A DNA stretch of 64,000 bases, taken from the NCBI RefSeq assembly GCF_004564235.1, contig NZ_SOMN01000001.1, positions 359,595-423,594 of the forward strand. The letters are read 5' to 3'. Shown one piece after another: positions 52,741-61,715 of the stretch (position 1 is the stretch's first letter; each line of letters opens with the position of its first letter). The notes beneath the pieces were generated by a model. The model was not told where the DNA came from. It ran no database searches and was given only the letters and a program-made list of their open reading frames with translations. The translations under genes and the position numbers were made by a program. The DNA comes from Cohnella luojiensis (GTDB lineage: Bacteria > Bacillota > Bacilli > Paenibacillales > Paenibacillaceae).

Positions 52741-53100
52741 ATGCCTCTGCAGCTCGTCTCGGAGAACGGAAAGATAGATGTGGCGGATCAGGTCATCGCC
52801 GTGATTGCCGGTTCGGCGGCATTGGATTGTTATGGACTCGTAGGCATGGCATCCCGCAAAGGACTAAAGGATGGCATCGCGGAGCTGCTAGGAAGAGAGA
52901 ACCTGTCCCGAGGCGTGGAAGTGCGCCATGAGGGGGAATTCGTTCATTTAGACTTATATGTCATCGTAAGCTACGGAACCAAAATTTCCGAAGTGGCCCA
53001 CAACATCCAATCCAAGGTTAAATACGTATTGAAGGAAGTCGTTGGGCTGAAGGTTGATCTTGTTAATGTAAATGTTCAAGGAGTGCGAGTATTGAAGTAG
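52741..53100 (+). CDS. yloU: Asp23/Gls24 family protein YloU
   Basis: A 119-residue Asp23-family protein: KIDVADQVIAVIAGSAALDC, EFVHLDLYVIVSYGTKISEV and a C-terminal GLKVDLVNVNVQGVRVLK. It matches YloU by length and by position before yloV. AAAGGAGTGA precedes the ATG. It is a paralogue of the protein encoded at 15888. Confidence 0.92.
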   Translation: MPLQLVSENGKIDVADQVIAVIAGSAALDCYGLVGMASRKGLKDGIAELLGRENLSRGVEVRHEGEFVHLDLYVIVSYGTKISEVAHNIQSKVKYVLKEVVGLKVDLVNVNVQGVRVLK

Positions 53101-53124
53101 CTTATTAGGAAGGGGAATACATCA

Positions 53125-54975
53125 TTGAGTAAGCGCTTCTTGAACGGAAGTGAATGGGCGGCTATGATATTGGTCGGCGCAGAGCGGTTAACCCGCAACG
53201 TAGACCGCGTGAACGCCCTGAACGTGTTTCCCGTGCCGGACGGCGATACGGGAACGAATATGAATCTTACGATGTCGGCCGGCGTGGCCGAATTGAAAAA
53301 TAAACCGTCCGAGGAAGTCGGCCGAGCCGCGGAAGTGCTTTCCAAAGGACTGCTCATGGGCGCTAGAGGCAATTCCGGAGTGATCCTATCCCAATTGTTC
53401 CGCGGGTTCGCGCGTTCGATTTCGGGACAGAGAGAGCTTACGGTGCCTCTTTTCGCCAATGCTTTGCAACAGGGTGTTGATACCGCTTACAAGGCGGTTG
53501 TCAAACCGGTTGAAGGCACTATACTAACTGTCGCGCGAGAAGCTGCCCGCCATGGGCTAACGGCTGCGAGGCGCACATCCGATCTCGCCGAATGGATGAT
53601 TGACGTCCATTCCAAAGCATTGGAGACGCTGGCGCGCACGCAAGAGATGCTTCCGATTCTGAAGCAGGTCGGCGTCGTCGACTCCGGAGGACAAGGACTT
53701 GTCTATATATACGAAGGTTTCGTGGAATACCTGAGAACAGGGGATTTCACGGATACGGCGATTCCGCAACTCGACAAGAATCCTGCGTTATCCGTCCCGG
53801 AAACCTCTGTACCGCAAAATAACTTTGCGCCTGCCGCCCGTCAAGCCGGAGCGGCGAATACGGCAGCCCAATCCAAGATTACGACGGAAAGCATCGCCTT
53901 TCCTTACGATATGGAGTTTTTTATCCAGCGGATTGCGTCTTCGGCTCCTTTCCCCGAGAGTAAATTCCGCCAAGCGCTGGAGCGGGACGGGGACTCGATC
54001 ATTCTCATTGAAGACGAGAATATCGTTAAAGTCCATGTCCATTCCCGCAGGCCGGGAGACGTCATTAATCAGGCATTGACCTACGGCGAGATTACGCACA
54101 TTCACATTCTGAACATGCAGGAGCAGCATCGCGAGCTGCTTGCTCAGCAGCCTGCCCGACAAGCTGATGTCCAGGCTGGAAATCAGCCTACTGCGCAATA
54201 TGAAGGGCCTGCATCCGGCAAGCCCGTCGTCGACTATTCATTGCCGGGAGTCGTGAATCTGCCTTCGATTACCGCCTCGCCGGAAAGCGAGCCGAATCCC
54301 GACGTATACGAAATGGCTTCTTACGGCGTTGTCGCTGTCAGCGTAGGCGAAGGAAACGCGGAATTGTTCAGCAGCCTAGGCGTGGATATTGTCCTTTCCG
54401 GCGGCCAAAGCATGAATCCGAGCACGGAGGACTTGCTTGGAGCGATTACGTCCTTATCCGCTCATCATATTTTCGTATTACCGAATAACCCTAATATCAT
54501 TATGGCGGCCAAGCAAGCGGCAGAACTTGCGGATCGTCCGGTTACCGTTCTGCCAACCCGCACGCTCCCTCAAGGGATGGCGGCGATGCTTGCCTTCCAG
54601 GAGTCCGATACCGAAGCCTCTAACGTCGACCGGATGACGAAAGCTTACGAGCGGGTCGTAACAGGCTCCGTCACGCAAGCGGTTAGGGACACGGAAATGG
54701 ACGGCCTGCAGATAAGAGAAGGCCATTTCATCGGAATCAAAGACAAGACGATCGTAGCTTCCGCGCCGACTCTTAGCGAAGCTTGCCAAGAGCTTCTAAC
54801 TTCGGTGCTCGTATCGGGGACCGAAATCCTGACGGTACTGACCGGCGATAGCGCCGACCTGGAGCTGACGGAAGAGCTTGAACAATGGCTTTCCCGGAAA
54901 TTCCCCGACGTTGAAGTCGAGGTGCATGCAGGCGGGCAGCCGTTGTATCCTTACCTGTTCGCGGTTGAACCGTAA
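53125..54975 (+). CDS. yloV: DAK-domain fatty acid kinase catalytic subunit (FakA/YloV-like)
   Basis: A 616-residue protein with an N-terminal DhaL-type ATP-binding domain: NVFPVPDGDTGTNMNLTM carries the Mg-binding Asp residues, and GARGNSGVILSQLFRG follows. It also has a middle domain and a C-terminal DegV-like part. In Staphylococcus, FakA phosphorylates fatty acids held by the DegV protein FakB for phospholipid synthesis. TTG start with GGAAGGGG eight bases upstream. A spacer of Gln/Ala/Pro-rich sequence (about 340-370) separates domains. A DegV/FakB-like gene follows 29 bases later. Confidence 0.9.
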   Translation: MSKRFLNGSEWAAMILVGAERLTRNVDRVNALNVFPVPDGDTGTNMNLTMSAGVAELKNKPSEEVGRAAEVLSKGLLMGARGNSGVILSQLFRGFARSISGQRELTVPLFANALQQGVDTAYKAVVKPVEGTILTVAREAARHGLTAARRTSDLAEWMIDVHSKALETLARTQEMLPILKQVGVVDSGGQGLVYIYEGFVEYLRTGDFTDTAIPQLDKNPALSVPETSVPQNNFAPAARQAGAANTAAQSKITTESIAFPYDMEFFIQRIASSAPFPESKFRQALERDGDSIILIEDENIVKVHVHSRRPGDVINQALTYGEITHIHILNMQEQHRELLAQQPARQADVQAGNQPTAQYEGPASGKPVVDYSLPGVVNLPSITASPESEPNPDVYEMASYGVVAVSVGEGNAELFSSLGVDIVLSGGQSMNPSTEDLLGAITSLSAHHIFVLPNNPNIIMAAKQAAELADRPVTVLPTRTLPQGMAAMLAFQESDTEASNVDRMTKAYERVVTGSVTQAVRDTEMDGLQIREGHFIGIKDKTIVASAPTLSEACQELLTSVLVSGTEILTVLTGDSADLELTEELEQWLSRKFPDVEVEVHAGGQPLYPYLFAVEP

Positions 54976-55004
54976 ATACACATTGGGCGATGGAGGGACA
55001 GGCT

Positions 55005-55865
55005 ATGGCATCTATAGTACTGGTCACGGATAGCACGGCGGATATTCCGCTTCAGGTAAGAGAGAAACTTGGCATTTCGATGGTACCCCTTAAAGTAAAT
55101 TTCGGGGATGAAAGCTACCTCGACAACATTACGCTGCAGCCGGCGCAGTTTTACGAGAAGCTGGCCTCATTCGGAGGACTTGCAACGTCGTCGCAGCCAT
55201 CTCCTTCCGATTTCTATGACGTATATAAGAGACTGACGGACGAAGGGCATTCGGTGATCTCGATTCAGCTTTCCGGTGCGATGAGCGGAACCTATCAATC
55301 GGCGACGATCGCGAAGTCCATGCTTGAAGAGGACGCGGACGTGACGGTTATCGACTCGAAATCCGCTTCCTACGGGTATGGCCTGCTTGTCGTTACCGCA
55401 GCAGAAATGGCACAAGCCGGAGCTTCGAAAGAAGATATTATTGCCGAGGTGCACCGGCTTCGCCAAGAGCTAAGGCTCTACTTCTTAGTAGATACGTTAG
55501 AATATTTAAAGAAGGGCGGTCGGATTGGCAAAGCCTCCGCCGTCCTGGGATCCCTTCTCAACATCAAACCGATCTTATCCATAGATAAAGAGGGTATCGT
55601 CTTTCCGTTCGATAAGGTGCGGGGACAGAAGCGCGCGATGGCACGGATTGCGGAAGTGCTGGAGGCGGATTTGAAGGATCGCCCGGTGAAGTTGACGATA
55701 GCCGTAACCCCGGGGCACATAGCTGGCGTATCCGAGCTTGCGGAGCTTCTCAAGCAACACTTAAACGTACAGCATTATCAGGAAACGGAAATCGGACCGG
55801 TTATCGGCACGCATGCGGGACCGGGAACGATAGGATTGTTCGTTACTCCTGTAACCGTCATATAA
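55005..55865 (+). CDS. DegV family fatty acid-binding protein (FakB-like)
   Basis: A 286-residue DegV/EDD-fold protein that binds a fatty acid in its core. Signs are LVTDSTADIPLQV, LATSSQPSPSDFYDVY, ISIQLSGAMSGTYQSA, FLVDTLEYLKKGGRIGKA and THAGPGTIGLF. Next to yloV it is the natural FakB partner, presenting fatty acids for phosphorylation. The ATG at 55005 is chosen because GGAGGGACAGG lies before it; the ATG at 54990 contains that site. In B. subtilis sdaAB/sdaAA occupy this place between yloV and recG. Confidence 0.9.
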   Translation: MASIVLVTDSTADIPLQVREKLGISMVPLKVNFGDESYLDNITLQPAQFYEKLASFGGLATSSQPSPSDFYDVYKRLTDEGHSVISIQLSGAMSGTYQSATIAKSMLEEDADVTVIDSKSASYGYGLLVVTAAEMAQAGASKEDIIAEVHRLRQELRLYFLVDTLEYLKKGGRIGKASAVLGSLLNIKPILSIDKEGIVFPFDKVRGQKRAMARIAEVLEADLKDRPVKLTIAVTPGHIAGVSELAELLKQHLNVQHYQETEIGPVIGTHAGPGTIGLFVTPVTVI

Positions 55866-55878
55866 AGAGGTTGGTCTT

Positions 55879-57930
55879 ATGTCCATTCATTTGTTCCAGG
55901 TTCCTCTGACGAAACTTCAAGGCGTGGGCCCTCAGAAAGCGGAGGAGCTTCACGCCTTGGGTATTTCGACGGTCGGAGATTTAATCGAATATTATCCATT
56001 CCGTTATGAGGATTACCGGATTCGCGAGCTTAGCGAAGTGAAGGACGGGGAAAGAATCACGATTCAAGGAACGATCGCTTCCTTGCCCTCCATGCAACGC
56101 TACGGCGGCAAATCCCGCTTGATTTGCCGAGTGACGGTAGAATCCGCGTTGGTGACCGCGGTTTGGTTTAATCGGGCTTTCCTGAAGGATCAATTAACCG
56201 TCGGCAGGGAAATTACTTTAACAGGCAAATGGGATCAGAGACGCCGTCATATTACGGTAGCGGATTCGGAATTTCCCGATCGGAGCACGGCCAAGACCGG
56301 CACTCTTCAGCCTGTCTATTCGGTCGGAGGCAACATCACGCAAGCGACGATACGGAAGTTAATCGACCGCGCTTTAACGCAATACGGGTCGCTCATTCCG
56401 GAGATATTACCCTCGGAGCTGCTTGAGAGGCACTCTCTTATCCCGCGCAAAGAAGCGATCACGCGCATTCACCGTCCCGAGAATACCAATGAAGGACAGG
56501 AAGCTAGGCGCCGCATGGTCTATGAGGAGCTCTTTTTGTTCCAATTGAAGCTGCAGGCTTATCGCGCTACCCACGTCAAGCAGGCGGATGGGTTAGTCCA
56601 TCCCGTCAATAATGAGGAAATCCGACGCTTCGTCAGCCAATTGCCTTTCCTATTGACGGACTCGCAGAAGCAAGTGATCAACGAAATTCTCCATGATATG
56701 AAGCAGCCGTACGTGATGAACAGATTGCTTCAGGGAGACGTAGGAGCAGGAAAAACCGTCGTTGCCGCTGTCGGACTCTACGCGACGGTGAGAGCGGGCC
56801 ATCAAGGCGCGCTGATGGTGCCGACGGAAATCTTGGCAGAGCAACACGCCCGCTCGCTCGGGAAGCTGTTCGAGCCTTTCGGTATCCAGGTCGGTCTGCT
56901 GACCGGAAGCCTGACCGAACGTAAACGAAGGGATATTCTCGCGTCGCTGCAGATGGGGCTGCTAGATATCTTAGTCGGAACGCATGCGCTTATCCAAGAG
57001 GATGTGTTCTTCCGCAGTCTCGGCTTGGTAGTGACGGATGAGCAACACCGGTTCGGCGTTAACCAGCGAAGCATCTTGCGCCGCAAGGGAATGAATCCGG
57101 ACGTGCTGACGATGACGGCGACGCCCATTCCGCGGACGTTGGCGATTACCGTGTTCGGCGATATGGACGTTTCTACGCTAAGGGAACGTCCGAAGGGCCG
57201 GAAGCCGATTAAGACGTACTCGGTTAAGCACGACATGATGGATCGTGTCCTCGGATTTATTCGCAAGGAAGCGGAGCTCGGACGACAATCATTCTTTATT
57301 TGCCCGCTGATCGAAGAGTCGGAGAAGCTTGACGTGCAGAACGCGATCGATCTCCATATGCAGTTAACCCAAGCATTGCCCGACTTGACCATCGGACTGT
57401 TGCATGGCCGGATGACCGCCGCGGAGAAAGAGGCGACGATGGCAGCCTTCGCTGCCGGCGAGACGCATGTGCTCGTATCCACTACGGTCATTGAAGTCGG
57501 AGTCGACGTGCCGAATGCCACCTTGATGATCATAATGGACGCCGACCGGTTCGGATTGTCCCAGCTTCATCAGCTCAGAGGCCGCGTCGGCCGAGGAGAG
57601 CATCAATCGTATTGCATTCTGATCGCGGATCCCAAATCCGAGAACGGGCAAGAAAGAATGAAGGCCATGACCGATACCGACGACGGCTTCGAGATTTCCC
57701 GCCGCGACTTGGAGATCAGGGGGCCGGGGGAGTTCTTCGGCACGAAGCAAAGCGGCATGCCGGAGTTTCGGCTCGCCAATCTACTGAACGACTTCGAGGT
57801 GCTCGAGCAAGCAAGGGACGATGCGGCTGCCATGACATCGAGGGAGGAGTTCTGGTCGTCGCCGATATATGGCGGGCTTAGAGATCATCTCGCGCGCGAG
57901 GCGCAACTGATCGGAGAGCCTCTGGATTAA
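55879..57930 (+). CDS. recG: ATP-dependent DNA helicase RecG
   Basis: Branch-migrating helicase that regresses stalled forks. The 683 residues carry the N-terminal wedge/OB domain (about 1-170; VGPQKAEELHALGI), GDVGAGKTVVA (Walker A), TDEQHRFGVNQRS (DEQH box), TATPIPRTLAI and the C-terminal LRGRVGRGEHQSYCIL. AAAGAGGTTGG precedes the ATG. It closes the conserved ylo block here. Confidence 0.96.
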   Translation: MSIHLFQVPLTKLQGVGPQKAEELHALGISTVGDLIEYYPFRYEDYRIRELSEVKDGERITIQGTIASLPSMQRYGGKSRLICRVTVESALVTAVWFNRAFLKDQLTVGREITLTGKWDQRRRHITVADSEFPDRSTAKTGTLQPVYSVGGNITQATIRKLIDRALTQYGSLIPEILPSELLERHSLIPRKEAITRIHRPENTNEGQEARRRMVYEELFLFQLKLQAYRATHVKQADGLVHPVNNEEIRRFVSQLPFLLTDSQKQVINEILHDMKQPYVMNRLLQGDVGAGKTVVAAVGLYATVRAGHQGALMVPTEILAEQHARSLGKLFEPFGIQVGLLTGSLTERKRRDILASLQMGLLDILVGTHALIQEDVFFRSLGLVVTDEQHRFGVNQRSILRRKGMNPDVLTMTATPIPRTLAITVFGDMDVSTLRERPKGRKPIKTYSVKHDMMDRVLGFIRKEAELGRQSFFICPLIEESEKLDVQNAIDLHMQLTQALPDLTIGLLHGRMTAAEKEATMAAFAAGETHVLVSTTVIEVGVDVPNATLMIIMDADRFGLSQLHQLRGRVGRGEHQSYCILIADPKSENGQERMKAMTDTDDGFEISRRDLEIRGPGEFFGTKQSGMPEFRLANLLNDFEVLEQARDDAAAMTSREEFWSSPIYGGLRDHLAREAQLIGEPLD

Positions 57931-58015
57931 CGGGGTGTGCACGCAACTTTGTCATTGCGGGTCTTCCGGCGGCATATGATGTACCGAAAAGCTGCCGGAA
58001 GGAGCGTGATCGTCT

Positions 58016-58309
58016 TTGAGCCCAAGCTGGCAAAAATTCGGCATCAAGACGGAATTCGTGGAACGCATTAAAGTCAAAATGAAAAACCCGGCGACCAAGG
58101 AGCGGATCAAGGATCTGCTCGACGGGGTCACGAAATACGATTTGCAGGACCGTCCGAAGGTACGCAAATGGGTCAAACAGTTCGCGCGCATTCTCAACGA
58201 ACCGCTAACCGAAACGCAGGAAGATCAATTGGTCAATTTCATCATCTCGCAAAAAATCGATCCCAATAATATGCTGCATCTGATTAAGCTCTACACGATG
58301 TTCCGTTGA
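58016..58309 (+). CDS. spoVIF: SpoVIF-like sporulation protein
   Basis: A 97-residue acidic/basic helical protein that I assign to the stage VI sporulation protein F family on overall pattern (EFVERIKVKMKNPATKERI, LQDRPKVRKWVKQFARIL, ETQEDQLVNFIISQKI). In B. subtilis SpoVIF is needed for late coat assembly under sigma-K/GerE. The TTG start has GGAAGGAG upstream. CATATGATG about 45 bases before the start resembles a mother-cell-type -10, but without a clear -35. Inverted arms CTTCCGGC / GCCGGAAG flank that region. Confidence 0.6.
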   Translation: MSPSWQKFGIKTEFVERIKVKMKNPATKERIKDLLDGVTKYDLQDRPKVRKWVKQFARILNEPLTETQEDQLVNFIISQKIDPNNMLHLIKLYTMFR

Positions 58310-58316
58310 TAGGCAA

Positions 58317-58363
58317 AATAACGCTCCTGATCCCGGCACCTAACCGGGCGCAGGAGCGTTATT
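58317..58363 (+). terminator. Terminator of the SpoVIF-like gene
   Basis: Long stem AATAACGCTCCTG / CAGGAGCGTTATT with an inner CCCGG / CCGGG hairpin; short T-rich tail. It marks the boundary to the more AT-rich region. Confidence 0.8.
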
Positions 58364-58471
58364 CATTTTGTCGCTAGGATTCTGAAACTGAATTGGATGT
58401 CGGATGATAAGAACATTGTCCGAATGTCGAAGAGTTAAAGAAAAATGGGCCTGATTCAATACGATAAGGAA

Positions 58472-58526
58472 TTGACAAAAGGAGTAAAGTGATGTATTTT
58501 TAATTGACAAAACTGTCAATTAAAAA
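58472..58526 (+). promoter_or_regulatory. Promoter with a 30-bp palindromic operator ahead of the ABC transporter operon
   Basis: Consensus TTGACA (58472-58477), 17-base spacer, TATTTT (58495-58500). A perfect palindrome with 13-base arms TTTTTAATTGACA (58497-58509) and TGTCAATTAAAAA (58514-58526) around AAAC covers the -10 and start site. The half-site AATTGACAAAA recurs over the -35, 32 bases upstream. Likely bound by the TetR protein encoded in the same operon. Confidence 0.75.
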
Positions 58527-58537
58527 GGGTGAGGATA

Positions 58538-59650
58538 ATGTGGCAATTGGCGTACAAGAATCTGAAGTTCAGAATAACCCGTTCATTGTTAACCATTCTC
58601 GGAATTCTTGCGGCAATTCAGCTTTACGTCATGATGTCCAACATCATGGGATATTTCGACCATGAGACCCAAAGGCAAATCTCAGGGATGGCGGGGCGGA
58701 TCGTGGTGGAGGATAAGTCAGAAAACAATAGTTATCCACCATTGAATACAGTCATCGAGGAAAAAAGCGTCGGTCAAATTCTTCAAATTCCAGGAGTAGA
58801 TCTTTCTCGCAGCAGCACTCTTTTATTTCAAACCCTAGTGCCCGCACCAGGACCGGGTATGCCGCCAAGCGTTTTGGCAGTCGGTGTGGAACCCGGAAAA
58901 GAAAATGTATATTTGGGAAATTATGAAGTAAGAGGGGATACTAGTCTTGCAGGCATCAATAATGCGATATTGGGGTTGAAGGCAGCCGAATATTACGGGG
59001 TGCAAATCGGCGATAGTATCAGTTTAAGGGATTATAAGCTCACAGTTACAGGAATTGTCGAGGATGCCGATTGGCTCATTGACGGCTCTATCCTAATTCC
59101 CCTGAAAACCTCGCAAGAAATCTTCACCCGTCCAAGTCTAATCAGCGCGGTCTTGGTAACTGCCGCTAAAGCTGATGAAGCGAAATCCATAAGTGAACAA
59201 ATCAGTGCAATCCACCCCAAGTTGCGTGTTTCCTCCTCTGAGGAGCTAGCCCAAAATGCAGAAAAATTGCTAAAATCCACGCGAACTTTTTTTACAATGA
59301 TCAACAGTACGGCAATTGTCATTGCGATTGTCGTCGTAACGATCGTGATGGTCATGGCCATATTCGAAAGGCGAAAAGAAATCGGTACCTTAAAAGCGAT
59401 AGGCGCAACCAAACGGAAGATTATCGGCATCATCATGGCGGAAAGTCTTACCATAAGCTTGATAGGGGGGATAACTGCTCTCCCTGTATCTTTCATTCTT
59501 AATGGACTGATGTTTGGGGAATGGGTTCTAAATCCAGGCAAGTGGATCGAGACCCTTGTCGTTTCAGCGCTTGTCGGTATTTTAGCTTCATTATGGCCAG
59601 CTTGGGCTGCGCAGCGTGTCAATCCCCTTGAAAGTTTACGTTATGAATAA
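58538..59650 (+). CDS. MacB/FtsX-type ABC transporter permease
   Basis: A 370-residue membrane protein with the FtsX/MacB layout. There is one N-terminal membrane segment (RSLLTILGILAAIQLYVMM), a large extracellular domain (about 45-250), then three membrane segments (STAIVIAIVVVTIVMVMAIF, IMAESLTISLIGGITALP and ETLVVSALVGILASLWPAWA), ending VNPLESLRYE as in many MacB proteins. The ATG at 58538 has AGGGTGAGG four bases upstream. It forms an operon with the ATPase, TetR regulator and methyltransferase that follow. Substrate unknown; such systems export peptides, antibiotics or lipids. Confidence 0.87.
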   Translation: MWQLAYKNLKFRITRSLLTILGILAAIQLYVMMSNIMGYFDHETQRQISGMAGRIVVEDKSENNSYPPLNTVIEEKSVGQILQIPGVDLSRSSTLLFQTLVPAPGPGMPPSVLAVGVEPGKENVYLGNYEVRGDTSLAGINNAILGLKAAEYYGVQIGDSISLRDYKLTVTGIVEDADWLIDGSILIPLKTSQEIFTRPSLISAVLVTAAKADEAKSISEQISAIHPKLRVSSSEELAQNAEKLLKSTRTFFTMINSTAIVIAIVVVTIVMVMAIFERRKEIGTLKAIGATKRKIIGIIMAESLTISLIGGITALPVSFILNGLMFGEWVLNPGKWIETLVVSALVGILASLWPAWAAQRVNPLESLRYE

Positions 59651-59676
59651 AACCAATCCTTAGGGAGGTGCTATAC

Positions 59677-60366
59677 ATGATAAGTGTCAATAAGGTATGG
59701 AAAACTTATGGTTCCGGAGAAACTGCTGTTCATGCCCTGCGCGGTATTGATTTGAACGTGATGAAAGGCGATTTTGTCGCATTGCTGGGTCCTTCGGGTT
59801 GCGGTAAATCCAGCTTGCTGCATCTACTCGGAGCCATGGATGTTCCGTCTAAAGGAGATATTACATTCAATGACCAGAGTCTAGGCAATCTCAACCAGAG
59901 GCAATTAGCCGAACATAGATTAATGCGAATCGGATTTATTTTTCAAACATTCAACCTTATTCCTTCGTTGACTGCAATGGAAAATGTCGCATTACCGATG
60001 AAGTTTGCAGGAGTAGGAACAAAAGAAGCGAATCATAAAGCACATCAGCTATTGGAGCAGGTTCAGTTAAGCAATAGATCGACGCACTTGCCTTCCGAGC
60101 TCTCAGGGGGACAACGGCAGAGAGTTGCTATCGCCCGGGCCCTCGGAAATAATCCGGATCTAATCTTAGCAGATGAGCCGACAGGAAACCTGGATAGCGA
60201 AAACGGAGAAATGATTATGGAGCTTCTCTTGAATTTGAATAGAGAAGGACGTACTATCGTGATGGTAACCCATAATCCGGAGTGGACCGATAAAATAAGC
60301 AGGGTTGTCCGAATGCGTGACGGAAAATTAATCGAATCACAACAACGGGAACTGCAGATAAAATAA
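59677..60366 (+). CDS. ABC transporter ATP-binding protein (LolD/MacB type)
   Basis: A 229-residue ATPase: LLGPSGCGKSSLLHLLGAMD (Walker A), FIFQTFNLIPSLTAMENVALP (Q-loop typical of the LolD/MacB/SalX group), LSGGQRQRVAIARAL (signature), DLILADEPTGNLDS (Walker B) and VTHNPEW (H-loop). The ATG at 59677 is chosen because GGGAGGTG lies six bases upstream. It powers the permease encoded 26 bases before it. Confidence 0.93.
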   Translation: MISVNKVWKTYGSGETAVHALRGIDLNVMKGDFVALLGPSGCGKSSLLHLLGAMDVPSKGDITFNDQSLGNLNQRQLAEHRLMRIGFIFQTFNLIPSLTAMENVALPMKFAGVGTKEANHKAHQLLEQVQLSNRSTHLPSELSGGQRQRVAIARALGNNPDLILADEPTGNLDSENGEMIMELLLNLNREGRTIVMVTHNPEWTDKISRVVRMRDGKLIESQQRELQIK

Positions 60367-60387
60367 AACAGCCGAAAGGATTTACCT

Positions 60388-60987
60388 ATGTCTCCACGAA
60401 AAGAAGAGCAGAATAAACAAATTAGAGAAGAGCGAAGGGAGCAGCTCCTGCGCACAGCGCTTAAAGTATTTGCTAAGAAGGGATTATCTGCTACCAAAAT
60501 CAACGATATCGCAACCGAAGCCGGGTCAAGCTATGGCTTGGTTTATCATTATCTGGGCACAAAGGAAGAGATCTTCACTAAACTCGTTGAAATGGCTTTG
60601 GAAGGGTCCGTAAAAGTCGTGGAAATGGCTGCTAGGCAAGATGTGTCGCCGTATGAGCAATTAAAGTGGCTAACGGAAACCATTCTAAAAGGACTCGCCG
60701 ATCACGGGGCTTACTACTACCTCATTATCATTCAGGCGTTTACATCCGAAGCTGTGCCAGTTGAAGTAAAAAGAATGGTAAGTTGCACTTCTCCCACTGC
60801 AATGGAGAGTCTCATCCCAATCATCAAGGCCGGGCAACAAGCAGGTCAAATCATACAGGAAAACCCTGTAATGCTTGCTGTTGCCTACTTTGCGATGATC
60901 CAGGGTATTGCCATGCATCAGGTACAGAATAGAACAATACAACCGATTCTTCATACAGATCTCCTTTTAAGAATGTTCAGAGCCTGA
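60388..60987 (+). CDS. TetR family transcriptional regulator
   Basis: A 199-residue TetR repressor: helix-turn-helix at about 20-65 (ALKVFAKKGLSATKINDIATEAG, then SYGLVYHYLGTKEEIFTKL) and a helical ligand domain. It is the third gene of the ABC operon, and the operon promoter carries a long palindrome; autoregulation through it is likely. GAAAGGATT precedes the ATG. Confidence 0.88.
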   Translation: MSPRKEEQNKQIREERREQLLRTALKVFAKKGLSATKINDIATEAGSSYGLVYHYLGTKEEIFTKLVEMALEGSVKVVEMAARQDVSPYEQLKWLTETILKGLADHGAYYYLIIIQAFTSEAVPVEVKRMVSCTSPTAMESLIPIIKAGQQAGQIIQENPVMLAVAYFAMIQGIAMHQVQNRTIQPILHTDLLLRMFRA

Positions 60988-61006
60988 TTCGCAGGAGGTT
61001 TATGAG

Positions 61007-61615
61007 ATGAGCAAAGAAAAGTTAATTCGAAAATTTGATAAACAAGCGAGATTGTATGAAGTTAGAAGAAAAAAAAAATCGGAAAGAGTATGGCGTGAAA
61101 AGCTGATCAGTTGCGCTAAAGGCCGGGTGCTAGAAGTATCTGTCGGCGCGGGAGCCAATTTTCATTATTATTCCAAAGACGTTCAAGTGACCGCAATTGA
61201 TTTCAGTCCGGAGATGTTAAACAAAGCCAAACAAGCTGCCGTGGAAATCGGTATTCAAGCTGAATTCATTCACTCTGATGTTGAATCGCTCTCGTTTCCC
61301 GACGAATCATTTGACACCATTGTATCCACATTATCGTTTTGCGGATATGAAGATCCTCAAAGCGTATTGGGTGCATTTCAAAAGTGGTGCAAGCGCGATG
61401 GTCAGATTCTTTTACTGGAACACGGGATCAGTTCTAATCGAATCATCGGTGGTCTACAAACGATTGTTGATCCGCTATTCAAAAAGGTTGTCGGCTGTCG
61501 CTTAAATCGTGATATGGTTCAAATCCTTCAACAGTCCAATTTACATATTAACAAAATGGAGAATTATATGTTTGGTGCGGTTCATTTGGTCTGGGCGGCT
61601 CCAAATAAGAATTAA
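61007..61615 (+). CDS. Class I SAM-dependent methyltransferase
   Basis: A 202-residue Methyltransf_11-type enzyme: LEVSVGAGANFHYY (motif I), VTAIDFSPEMLNKAKQAA, DVESLSFPDESFDTIVSTLS and GQILLLEHG. Related UbiE/phospholipid or small-molecule methyltransferases are possible; the target is unknown. GCAGGAGG precedes the ATG, 19 bases after tetR, so it is the last gene of the TetR/ABC operon. Confidence 0.82.
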   Translation: MSKEKLIRKFDKQARLYEVRRKKKSERVWREKLISCAKGRVLEVSVGAGANFHYYSKDVQVTAIDFSPEMLNKAKQAAVEIGIQAEFIHSDVESLSFPDESFDTIVSTLSFCGYEDPQSVLGAFQKWCKRDGQILLLEHGISSNRIIGGLQTIVDPLFKKVVGCRLNRDMVQILQQSNLHINKMENYMFGAVHLVWAAPNKN

Positions 61616-61663
61616 TGAGATGCTTTAATGGAGAGTGGCATTTTAATTTTCTATGAGGATAGT

Positions 61664-61693
61664 TTGACATACCCTATGGGGGTATCGTATAAT
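61664..61693 (+). promoter_or_regulatory. csoR-copZ promoter with CsoR-type operator
   Basis: TTGACA (61664-61669), 18-base spacer, TATAAT (61688-61693). The spacer is filled by ATACCC-TATGG-GGGTAT (61669-61685), the GC-tract palindrome typical of CsoR operators. Confidence 0.8.
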
Positions 61694-61715
61694 CGAAACA
61701 AGAGGTGACGCACAA

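Noticed and set aside
56802..57533. 243-residue minus-strand open frame opposite recG
   Set aside because: Shadow of the recG helicase domains; low-complexity Ser/Ile-rich translation with no family match.
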